Below are positions 17,277-25,267 of a stretch of DNA of 64,000 nucleotides, in pieces. The notes under the pieces were generated by a model. That model was not told the origin of the DNA. It ran no database searches and saw only the letters and a program-made list of their open reading frames with translations. Every line of letters begins with the position of its first letter. Within the stretch, counting starts at the first letter, position 1. The stretch is from CAZDXB01 sp964509335 (GTDB taxonomy: Bacteria; Bacteroidota; Ignavibacteria; Kapaibacteriales; UBA2268): contig CAZDXB010000014.1 of NCBI GenBank assembly GCA_964509335.1, forward strand, positions 18,007 through 82,006, written 5' to 3'. A program made the position numbers and the translations under genes.

Positions 17277-18254
17277 CTAAATTTTATCGAGTTTTTTCAA
17301 ATACTCGTAATAATCTTCCAATTTTGCTTTTATTTCATCGTAATCGTCCATCAAAACTAACTCCTGCCGGACTTTCGAAGCGCTGTGCAATCCCTTCAAA
17401 TAACCGGAATAGTGTTTCCTGAACTCGTATAATCCCCTCGGAAAACCGCGATGCTTGATAGATAAATCCAGATGCTCCAAACATACGTCTATTCTTTCGC
17501 GAACGCTCGGCGGTTCGGGCTCTTTTCCTTCGAGCAACCGCTTTACTTCTCTAAAAATAAAGGGGTAGCCGACAGCCGCCCTTCCAATCATTACCGCGTC
17601 GCATCCGGTCGTCTCGAACGCTTTTTTCGCGTCTTCCGGTTTCTTTACGTCTCCGTTCAAAATAACGGGAATTTTTATTTTTCCCTTGACTTTCGGAATC
17701 CAACTCCAATCGGCGACGCCGCGCATAGCTTGCGACCGCGTCCTGCAGTGAACCGCTATCGCTTTCGCTCCCGCTTCCTCGACCTTCTCCGCGACTTCCT
17801 CTATAACAATAGAATCGCCGTCCCAACCCAACCGCGTCTTAATCGTTACGGGAATAGAAACCGACTCCGCGACGGCTTTAGTTACCTCCGCCATTCTTTC
17901 GGGATTCTTCAAAAAAGCGGCTCCGGCATTGTTGTTCACGACTTTCTTCACCCAGCAACCGAAATTTATATCCAGTATATCCGCTCCGCTATTTTCGACA
18001 ATCTTCGCCGACTCTATCATCGAATCCCTATTAGCTCCGAAAATCTGAACGGCAATAGGTCTTTCCTCGTCCAAAACTTTCATTTTATCGAAAGATTTTT
18101 CCGAATCGCGAATCAACGCTTCCGAAGCGATGAACTCGGTGTAAAGCAAATCCGCCCCCATCCTTTTACAAATCAGTCGGAACGGTAAATCCGTTACGCC
18201 TTCCATTGGCGCTAAAACTATTCCCCGCGGAATTTTTATTTTGCCGATTTCCAT
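17277..18254 (-). CDS. dusB: tRNA-dihydrouridine synthase
   Basis: A 325-residue FMN enzyme that reduces uridines in tRNA D-loops. APMEGVTDLPFRLICKRMGA at the N-terminus, ADLLYTEFIASEAL, VQIFGANRD and VTIKTRLGWD are Dus signatures. The catalytic Cys sits in DINFGCWVKKVVNNNAGAAF, where most family members have GCP; here Pro is Trp. HCRTRSQ and the flavin-binding NGDVKKPEDA and GCDAVMIGRAAVG follow. The small helical C-domain matches DusB-type enzymes, which modify U17 in some bacteria. No clear ribosome-binding site is seen, and the gene is divergent from the glycosylase gene 53 bases away. Confidence 0.92.
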   Translation of the reverse strand: MEIGKIKIPRGIVLAPMEGVTDLPFRLICKRMGADLLYTEFIASEALIRDSEKSFDKMKVLDEERPIAVQIFGANRDSMIESAKIVENSGADILDINFGCWVKKVVNNNAGAAFLKNPERMAEVTKAVAESVSIPVTIKTRLGWDGDSIVIEEVAEKVEEAGAKAIAVHCRTRSQAMRGVADWSWIPKVKGKIKIPVILNGDVKKPEDAKKAFETTGCDAVMIGRAAVGYPFIFREVKRLLEGKEPEPPSVRERIDVCLEHLDLSIKHRGFPRGLYEFRKHYSGYLKGLHSASKVRQELVLMDDYDEIKAKLEDYYEYLKKLDKI

Positions 18255-18306
18255 CGCCGGTTTTACTTTTGCCTAATTATTAATAATAGATTCCGCAAAA
18301 TAATAA

Positions 18307-18921
18307 ATGGCGAATACAAAATTTAGCTTGGATTACAATAAAGCGTTGCCGAAAGAATTCTACAGCCGCGAAACGGAACAAGTAGCTAAAAATTTACTTG
18401 GCAAAGCTTTTGTTTGCGAGCGGAAAGGAAAACCTCTAGCGGCTATGATAACCGAAACGGAAGCGTATTTATACGAAGGAGACCCCTCCTGCCACGCTTC
18501 GCGAGGAAAAACGAAAAGAAACGCCGCGATGTTTGAATCCGGCGGAACCCTTTACGTTTACACTATCTACGGAATACACAGCTGCGCCAATATCGCAACA
18601 GAAAAATCCGGCAAAGGATGCGCCGCCTTAATTAGAGCGGCTGAACCGCTCTTGGGAATCGACGAAATGAAAAAAAATCGGGGGACGTCGGAAATAAAAG
18701 CCTTATGCAAAGGACCCGGCAATTTCGCCAAAGCGTTCGGCTTAACCAAGGAAGATAGTTTTAAATCATTGTTATCCAAGGAAATATTCGTGCAAGAATA
18801 TAAAAATATCGCGAGTTCGGAAATAAAAATCACTGGAAGAATTGGAATAAGCAAAGCCGCCGACCTCCCTTTAAGGTTTTTTATTAAAAATTCGGCGTTC
18901 GTTTCAGGGAAAAAATCATAA
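18307..18921 (+). CDS. DNA-3-methyladenine glycosylase (AAG/MPG family)
   Basis: A 204-residue base-excision repair enzyme removing alkylated purines. The family signatures are all present: ARNLLGK-like AKNLLGKAFVCE, the catalytic-Glu region ITETEAYLYEGDPSCHASRG, MFESGGTLYVYTIYGIHSC, AALIRAAEPL and LCKGPGNFAKAFGL. The length is that of bacterial members. It is divergent from dusB and has no operon partner. The next gene begins 150 bases downstream. Confidence 0.95.
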   Translation: MANTKFSLDYNKALPKEFYSRETEQVAKNLLGKAFVCERKGKPLAAMITETEAYLYEGDPSCHASRGKTKRNAAMFESGGTLYVYTIYGIHSCANIATEKSGKGCAALIRAAEPLLGIDEMKKNRGTSEIKALCKGPGNFAKAFGLTKEDSFKSLLSKEIFVQEYKNIASSEIKITGRIGISKAADLPLRFFIKNSAFVSGKKS

Positions 18922-19073
18922 TATATTAGCTTTTTAAGTAATTTAATTGATTTTTCAATTCTATTTTAATATTTTGAGAATTTGAAATTTATTATATTGG
19001 CGTTTTTAAAATAAAACGCGTTATTATGGAACGCTCGGAAGAGCCATATTATTGGAGTTATAGGAGAGAAAAT

Positions 19074-21134
19074 ATGTTGAGAAGCATTTTAACGGTAGTT
19101 GTAAGTATTTTATTTATAACAAATTTAGCGGCGTCTCAAGAGAAAACGTCCGAACCGGAATACGCCGAATCGCCTTACGAACAAAGAGACAGTTACGGCT
19201 TCTTTGGAAGACTAAATTATAATATGCACACGGCGAGTTTCGCCGGCGAAGAGTGGAATGTTCCCAACTGCTGCCCCGAATTCGAAAGCGGAATTGGTTT
19301 CGGGTTTGGAATTGGAGCTTTCTATTCGCTGCCGATTATGAAGAACTGGGATTTGAATCTAAGACTATCCTATAATAACTTAAGCGCTTTGCTTTCTAGG
19401 GAAGAACCCATAACGGTTTCTAATCCTAACGGAACTTCTACCGACGGATTATTCGAGCATCAAATCGACGCCTCCCTATCGTCGATAGCTTTATCGCCTT
19501 TGGCTACTTATAGAACGACAAAACAAGTTTCGCTGCATTTAGGATTCAGAGCGGGCGCGTTTATGGTCTCCCAATATTCTCAAAAAGAAGAAATAAAAGA
19601 ACCTTCTAACGGTTATTTCCCCGACACCGGAGACAGAACCAGACACGAATCCGACGGAGATATTCCAAACGCTTCTGCGTTGGACGTTGCCGCTCTTGTA
19701 GGATTGAGTTACAGTTTGCCATTGAACAAATCTTTCGAATGGTTTTTAGAACCGGAGGTTTTCTACAGCTTCGGCGTTATGCCAGTTTCCTCGGACGTTT
19801 CTTGGACGGCAAACGGGCTAAGCGGCGGTATCGCTATCAAATACGCTCCGAGAGAAGTTATCGAACCGATAATTCCGCCAAAAGAAGCTCCCGCGCCGCC
19901 GTTGCCGGCGCCTCCCCCGCCGCCGGAATTCAAAGCTTTCATTACGGCGGTTTCAGTGGACGAGGAAGGCAACGAATCGGACGTATCGCAAATTCGAGTT
20001 AACGAATACCTTTCCAGAAGAATTCACCCATTGCTCAACTTTATTTTCTTCGATAATAACTCCGCTGAAATTTCACCCAGATACAAGAGGATGGGCGAAG
20101 AAGAAAAGGAAAACTTCAGCCCCAACTTTCTCGTAGATTTGGAAACAATGGAAGTTTATCACCAAGTGCTGAATATAGTCGGCAATAGAATGAAACGATA
20201 TCCTAACACCACAATTAAACTAATAGGATGCAATGCAAATCAAGGACCTGAAAAAGGAAATATTGAACTGTCGAGAAATAGAGCCGAGAACGTAAAGAAC
20301 TTCTTAATTAACGAATGGGACATCAACGGCGAAAGAATTGAAATCGAAGCCAAAAATTTACCCGAAATCCCGTCAAATCCATCGACGCCCGCGGGAGTCG
20401 AAGAAAACAGAAGAGTCGAAATGAAAACGCAATACAACGACATTATTTTCGCCCCGCTAACCGTAAGAGACACTCTTCGCGAGACTACGCCCCCGATGCT
20501 TCGCTTCAAACCGCGCGTCGAAGCCGAAGTGGGAGTCAAAAATTGGACTGTTAGAACTTGGCAAGGAGACAAAGAACTGAAAGTTTTCAAAGGAGCCGGC
20601 TCGCCTCCGCAAAAACTCGAAATTGACTTAGAAAATGAACAAGAGTACGTGCCAATTCTCGATGAAGATTTCAAATATCAATTAACTATAACCGACAACA
20701 ATAACAACACTTGGAAATCCGAAGTAAAACGTCTGGAAGTTCAGCCATACACTATCCAAAACAAATACTTAGCTATGTTGAACGGGGAAAAAGTGGACGC
20801 CAGAGACTTCGACCAATTCAGTTTAATATCTTTCGATTTCAACAAATCTTACTTAAAACCCGAACACGAACCAATCGTCAAATTAGCTAAGAGACGAATA
20901 AAAGAAAATTCAAAAGTGGAAATTGAAGGACACACCGACAACACAGGCGAACAAAGAAGAAACATAGAACTCTCTAAGGAAAGAGCGAACACAGTCGCCG
21001 AAGAATTAGGCGTCGATAAAAGCAAAGCCGTCGGTTTGGGGTTGAAAAATCCACTATATACTAATGAATTGCCCGAGGGCAGATTCTATAACAGAACCGT
21101 CGTTATTTCGGTTGAAACAAAAATCGAACTTTAA
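19074..21134 (+). CDS. Outer-membrane barrel protein with two OmpA-type peptidoglycan-binding domains
   Basis: A 686-residue protein. The start after AGGAGA gives the signal MLRSILTVVVSILFITNLAASQ; an upstream ATG adds 16 polar residues and was rejected. Residues ~40-260 form a small barrel (repeated FGFGIGAFYS and LGFRAGAFMVS strands), then a proline-rich linker (PPKEAPAPPLPAPPPPPEF). The first OmpA-C-like domain (LNFIFFDNNSAEISPRYKRM to ENRRVEM) has the R/D-type ELSRNRAENVKNFL helix. A beta-sandwich of ~110 residues follows, then a second OmpA-C domain (ISFDFNKSYLKPEHEPI, IEGHTDNTGEQRRNIELS). It probably anchors the outer membrane to the cell wall at two points. The T9SS-exported VWA protein lies directly downstream. 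Confidence 0.88.
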   Translation: MLRSILTVVVSILFITNLAASQEKTSEPEYAESPYEQRDSYGFFGRLNYNMHTASFAGEEWNVPNCCPEFESGIGFGFGIGAFYSLPIMKNWDLNLRLSYNNLSALLSREEPITVSNPNGTSTDGLFEHQIDASLSSIALSPLATYRTTKQVSLHLGFRAGAFMVSQYSQKEEIKEPSNGYFPDTGDRTRHESDGDIPNASALDVAALVGLSYSLPLNKSFEWFLEPEVFYSFGVMPVSSDVSWTANGLSGGIAIKYAPREVIEPIIPPKEAPAPPLPAPPPPPEFKAFITAVSVDEEGNESDVSQIRVNEYLSRRIHPLLNFIFFDNNSAEISPRYKRMGEEEKENFSPNFLVDLETMEVYHQVLNIVGNRMKRYPNTTIKLIGCNANQGPEKGNIELSRNRAENVKNFLINEWDINGERIEIEAKNLPEIPSNPSTPAGVEENRRVEMKTQYNDIIFAPLTVRDTLRETTPPMLRFKPRVEAEVGVKNWTVRTWQGDKELKVFKGAGSPPQKLEIDLENEQEYVPILDEDFKYQLTITDNNNNTWKSEVKRLEVQPYTIQNKYLAMLNGEKVDARDFDQFSLISFDFNKSYLKPEHEPIVKLAKRRIKENSKVEIEGHTDNTGEQRRNIELSKERANTVAEELGVDKSKAVGLGLKNPLYTNELPEGRFYNRTVVISVETKIEL

Positions 21135-21280
21135 ACAAAAAAGAGTATATATTTCATTAAAAATTAAAATTCAAAAAAAATATTAATTTATTTTAAGAAA
21201 AAATGAAACGTTTTCGAGTTTGCCGTGTTTATATATTATAGAAAAGACAAAAATTTGAAAAATAAAATAAAGGTGAAAAA

Positions 21281-24200
21281 ATGAAATTAAGGTTTACTTC
21301 AGCGCTGCTTGCCGTTTTTTTCGCGTTCTTTAGTTTTGCTACGGCGCAAAATAAAACGCTCGAAATTTTATTTTCCGACCCGCTGGAATACCCAGTTGTC
21401 AACACTGCTTTTTCGCTTAAAGCCGATGGAACTGAGATAAGAAGCGGATATTCGTCCGACAATGTAATCGTCGAAGAATGGGAATACGGTCAAATCGTAG
21501 AAAGAAACGTTTTGGAAGTTGAATGTCCCGCTATGGAAGAAACAGCTTTCTCTGCGGTTTTAGTAGTCGATATATCGACGTCTATGTCGGAGAATGTAAG
21601 CGAAAGTTCTTCGCAAGCAAAAATCGACGTAACCAAAAACGTTCTAAAAATGTTCGTTCAAGAGATGGACCCATCCCGCACAGAAGTCGCAATAACGGCT
21701 TTTTGCGGCGACGCCATGGGGCTGCCAATTAACGACCCTAAACCTATTAGACCCTATACTACCGATAAAGACGCTTTAATGTACGCGATAGATAATTTGC
21801 CGGATTTGTGCAGCGGCACGAACTGGAACGCCGCCTTCTTGCATAGAAACGGCTTCGATTGGTGGGAAGAACTAAGCGCTCTGCACTACTGCAAACCCAG
21901 CGTAGCTAGATACAAACCCGTTATCATATTTCTAACCGACGGAAACCATTTGCCGAAATGGGGCGGTCCGGTAGACTACGATCAAATTACTCTTCTCGCT
22001 AAACAAAGAAACGCCCGGATTTATGTAGTTCAAATTGGCGACGAAGACATTACGGACGACAATCAAAGAGCTATCAATTACTTAGCCGGCGTCGAAGGGA
22101 ACTCTTCAGACAATCAATTTTTAGGCATTACCGACGCCGACGCGTTAGAAACCGTTTACAGAGATATACTCCAAGAAGCAGGCGAAATAGGCGACCCGCC
22201 GCCCTGCCATATACTTTGGGAATCGGGATGCGAAGGCGGCAGCGCGACTTTTACTTTTTTAGACCACGAAGGAATAAGCGCTACGTCCGAATTTGAACTT
22301 AGAGAAGACAAAAAACCCTATATTGAAATAACGCCGGATGTTAACTACCTTTTCCAAGACGTGGCTCCCGGAAATAGCGACACCGAAACTTTAACCCTTT
22401 ACGCTAGACAAAACGATTTAGTGATTGAAGGAGCCGATATGCTAAATCCAATAAGAGCGCAAGGAAGATACACTATAGTAGATTGGGGCGACCAAGCGCC
22501 TCCGCCTATAAACTTAACCGAAGGCGAACCTTACGACATAGTCGTAGAATATACGCCCGCCGACGAAAATTATTCAAAAGCTACTTTTGAACTGACGGGG
22601 ACGGCTTGCGGCGGCAGAGAGTTTACCGTAGAAGGCGAAATGTTGCCTTTCTTGAGAGACTTAGATATGGGCGACGTCGCTATCAATTCAAGTTCGAGCG
22701 ATACATTCACCGGATTGTTTTGCAATAAAACCGGCGGCGCAATCAGAGTTAATTCAGCAAGCTTAGAAGAAAACGACGCGGATAATTTCGAACTGCTATC
22801 CCCCACCGGTTCTTTTGAAGTAGATTCGGGAGATTGCATTGAAGTCTCTATTAGATTTTCTCCAATCGAACCAGCCGGAACAAAGCAAACCCAATTGAAA
22901 TTCAGAACGAATTACGGAAACGACAGAACGTTTGAATGCACGGTAACGGGAAACGCTCTCGGCGACAAAACAATGACTCACGACAGCCCCGGATTCGATT
23001 CGACCGATTGCAACAACACAACTACCGAAACAACTATTATGCTCGAAAACTCTGGCAACGTCGAAATGGGGGTAACTAATTGCGAAATACTACCCGACGA
23101 AACGAATTTCGGAATTACAAGTCAGTGTCCTCCGACAATCGGCGCCGCCTCTCAAGAACCTCTAACGATTGAATTTCATCCTTCGGTATTCCAAAACGCC
23201 GACCATACGGCGACTCTTAGAGTGGAAAGCGACGCTGAAAACAGCCCTTACGAAATAGATTTAATTGGACCGATGCGCAATATTGCCTTCAGTCTCCCTA
23301 ACAACGCCGACTTCGGCGAAGTCTGCGTCGGCTCTCCGCAAAACTTTACTATCGACGTAACAAACGACGGCAACGTTGGCTTTATGGTTGACCTGGCGAT
23401 TAACGCCCCGTTCCAGCCGGTTAACGGCTCTGTTTATCTACCCGCGGGGGAAACCGTTCCGGTTGAAATTGAATTCGCTCCTGCGTCTGACGGCTCGTTC
23501 GACGAAGAACTTGCCGTTACCGACCAAGAATGCGGCTACGAAGAAACTATAACCGTATCGGGAATGGGCGTATATCCGAGTATTACGCTAAATCCGCAAA
23601 TTAATTTATCCGCTACAATCGGCGACGACGCGAGCGACCAAATAACGCTAACGAACAACTCCGATAGCCCGCTTAATATACAAAGCATAACGCCCGTAGA
23701 TAACGTTAGATTCAACGTTACTAATATTAATCCGCCGCTCGCTACCGATTTAGCTCCGGGCGGAACCTTGACATTCACGATTACATACACGCCTCAGACC
23801 GGAGACTCCGACTTTCTGGAATCCGGCTTGCAAATAACCGGAAACACTTGCAATTTCGACACGACGGCGACTATCACTGGCAATCCCGGTTTAGCCACGA
23901 TTAATATAGAAATCGACGAATACACCGGATTTGACGGCGAAACGAAATACATACCCGTTTATCTTAGAAACGGAAACAACTTCGACCAATCAAATACAAC
24001 TGAAATTACCGCTGATATTAGATACAACGGCAAGCTTCTGGAATCTCAAAATTATACGGAATCGGCGCCTGACGCCCAAGGATTCAGAACGATTACTTTA
24101 TCGGATATCGAAGTTGAACCGATAAACTCTAGACAAGATATCGATACGATAAAATTCTTGGTGAAACAAACCGATCCAGCGGTCGTTTCCACGCCGCTCG

Positions 24201-24967
24201 AAATTCTAAACCCGACCGGCGACGGCGGAGCGCAACTTATTCCCGACAACGGACTCTTCGACTTGAATCCCGCGTCCGCTATAATTTCTATCGACAGCGT
24301 AAAGGCGCAACCCGGCGAGAATTTCAAGATACCTATTAGAATTAGAGACGCTCAAAATATATCCGACTTCAACGATAGCATAAAGGCGAAGATTAGATTT
24401 AACGGAACAATTCTGGAACCGCGTTGGGAACCGGATTTAATTGATAAAAAATCATTTGACAAAGACAATGGCGAATGGGAAATTACTCTTAGATTTCCCC
24501 CCAACATAAATAACGGCATCCTAAACGAACTTCCCGTTAGAGCGATGCTCGGTTCGGTTACAGAAACGTCCATCGCTATTGATTCTCTTTGGCTAAAAGT
24601 CGGCGGCGCAAACTTGACCGCCGAACCCGGTCATTTTGCGCTTGTCGGACTATGCAAAGACGGCGAAGAAGACTCCACGAGATTGTTTAAATACAATCCG
24701 AACGCGTCAGCGCAGATAATCTCTATTAAACCAAATCCGAACGAGGGAACGGCGACAATCGAATACGAAACCTCGGAAGTCGCGCAAACGACCCTATGGA
24801 TTTCCGACATCCTCGGCAACAGAGTTAAACGAATAGCTTCCGGCGTCTTGGAAAGAGGCGTAAAAACGGCGCAATTCGAAGCTCAAGAACTGCCGGACGG
24901 CGTTTACTTTATTATACTGCAAACGCCGACTCAAATCGTTCGCGAGAAAATCTATATTCTAAGATAA
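21281..24967 (+). CDS. T9SS-exported surface protein with VWA domain and ASH/choice-of-anchor D repeats
   Basis: A 1228-residue secreted protein. The signal peptide ends at FATAQ near residue 22. The VWA domain (residues ~85-305) has an intact MIDAS: VVDISTSMS, AITAFCGDA and IIFLTDGNH. Then come four or five ASH/choice-of-anchor D beta-sandwiches to about residue 880, seen as repeating GSFEVDSGDCIEVSIRFSP- and LAPGGTLTFTITYTPQ-type strands. Two cohesin-like modules follow (YIPVYLRNG; FKIPIRIRDAQN). The C-terminus has the type A T9SS sorting domain: IKPNPNEGTATIEY, ILGNRVKRI, LPDGVYFIIL. Likely a cell-surface adhesion or scaffold protein. AAAGGTG precedes the ATG. Confidence 0.9.
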   Translation: MKLRFTSALLAVFFAFFSFATAQNKTLEILFSDPLEYPVVNTAFSLKADGTEIRSGYSSDNVIVEEWEYGQIVERNVLEVECPAMEETAFSAVLVVDISTSMSENVSESSSQAKIDVTKNVLKMFVQEMDPSRTEVAITAFCGDAMGLPINDPKPIRPYTTDKDALMYAIDNLPDLCSGTNWNAAFLHRNGFDWWEELSALHYCKPSVARYKPVIIFLTDGNHLPKWGGPVDYDQITLLAKQRNARIYVVQIGDEDITDDNQRAINYLAGVEGNSSDNQFLGITDADALETVYRDILQEAGEIGDPPPCHILWESGCEGGSATFTFLDHEGISATSEFELREDKKPYIEITPDVNYLFQDVAPGNSDTETLTLYARQNDLVIEGADMLNPIRAQGRYTIVDWGDQAPPPINLTEGEPYDIVVEYTPADENYSKATFELTGTACGGREFTVEGEMLPFLRDLDMGDVAINSSSSDTFTGLFCNKTGGAIRVNSASLEENDADNFELLSPTGSFEVDSGDCIEVSIRFSPIEPAGTKQTQLKFRTNYGNDRTFECTVTGNALGDKTMTHDSPGFDSTDCNNTTTETTIMLENSGNVEMGVTNCEILPDETNFGITSQCPPTIGAASQEPLTIEFHPSVFQNADHTATLRVESDAENSPYEIDLIGPMRNIAFSLPNNADFGEVCVGSPQNFTIDVTNDGNVGFMVDLAINAPFQPVNGSVYLPAGETVPVEIEFAPASDGSFDEELAVTDQECGYEETITVSGMGVYPSITLNPQINLSATIGDDASDQITLTNNSDSPLNIQSITPVDNVRFNVTNINPPLATDLAPGGTLTFTITYTPQTGDSDFLESGLQITGNTCNFDTTATITGNPGLATINIEIDEYTGFDGETKYIPVYLRNGNNFDQSNTTEITADIRYNGKLLESQNYTESAPDAQGFRTITLSDIEVEPINSRQDIDTIKFLVKQTDPAVVSTPLEILNPTGDGGAQLIPDNGLFDLNPASAIISIDSVKAQPGENFKIPIRIRDAQNISDFNDSIKAKIRFNGTILEPRWEPDLIDKKSFDKDNGEWEITLRFPPNINNGILNELPVRAMLGSVTETSIAIDSLWLKVGGANLTAEPGHFALVGLCKDGEEDSTRLFKYNPNASAQIISIKPNPNEGTATIEYETSEVAQTTLWISDILGNRVKRIASGVLERGVKTAQFEAQELPDGVYFIILQTPTQIVREKIYILR

Positions 24968-24994
24968 ACTAGCGAGATTTTTTAAATTTATTAT

Positions 24995-25024
24995 AAGGGC
25001 GGACTCAAAACCCGCCCTTTTTTA
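24995..25024 (+). terminator. Rho-independent terminator after the VWA protein gene
   Basis: AAGGGCGG pairs with CCGCCCTT around a 9-base loop, followed by a T-tract, 28 bases after the stop codon. Confidence 0.9.
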
Positions 25025-25039
25025 TTACTCAATACGTTA

Positions 25040-25064
25040 GTAGCGAAGACGCCCCCGTCTTCGC
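25040..25064. repeat. REP-like element R2, copy 1 (GTAG plus hairpin)
   Basis: GTAG is directly followed by CGAAGACG-CCCC-CGTCTTCG, an 8-bp perfect stem with a 4-base loop. A GTAG next to the hairpin foot is the hallmark of bacterial REP sequences recognised by REP-associated Y1 transposases. The second copy is at 27744-27767. Confidence 0.75.
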
Positions 25065-25105
25065 AAGCAATAACAAAAAACGTCGCCTTATAGAGTTATC
25101 GTAGA

Positions 25106-25145
25106 ACGCATCGGGGCTTGACCCGATGTTATATTTGATGTTTTG
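25106..25145. repeat. Dispersed hairpin repeat R1, copy 2
   Basis: CATCGGGG-CTTG-ACCCGATG followed by TTATATTTGATGTTTTGAG closely matches the copy at 1202-1250. One stem base differs (A for C), so one pair is lost. GTAG occurs five bases upstream of this copy but not of the other. Confidence 0.75.
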
Positions 25146-25267
25146 AGCCCCCCGCCTTCTTCAAAGGGTAACCGAACCCTTCGGCGCGCTCAAAAACCAA
25201 AACGCTTTTATATTCTCGAAAAAAAGTCATATTTTATTAAAAACTATCGTAAACAATTGGAGATATT

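Larger units (their letters stand above)
25025..25267. other. Intergenic region packed with hairpins
   Basis: No gene. After the terminator come a REP-like hairpin (25040-25064), a copy of repeat R1 (25106-25145) and a longer inverted pair TTTTGAGC/GCTCAAAA (25141-25148 and 25188-25195) enclosing GAACCCTTCGG. The promoter of the Asp-box protein gene must lie in the last ~70 bases or read through from upstream. Confidence 0.65.

Noticed and set aside
17472..18188. Long rightward frame of 238 codons
   Set aside because: It lies wholly antisense inside the well-supported dusB gene and shows no family motif; GC-rich third positions create such shadows.
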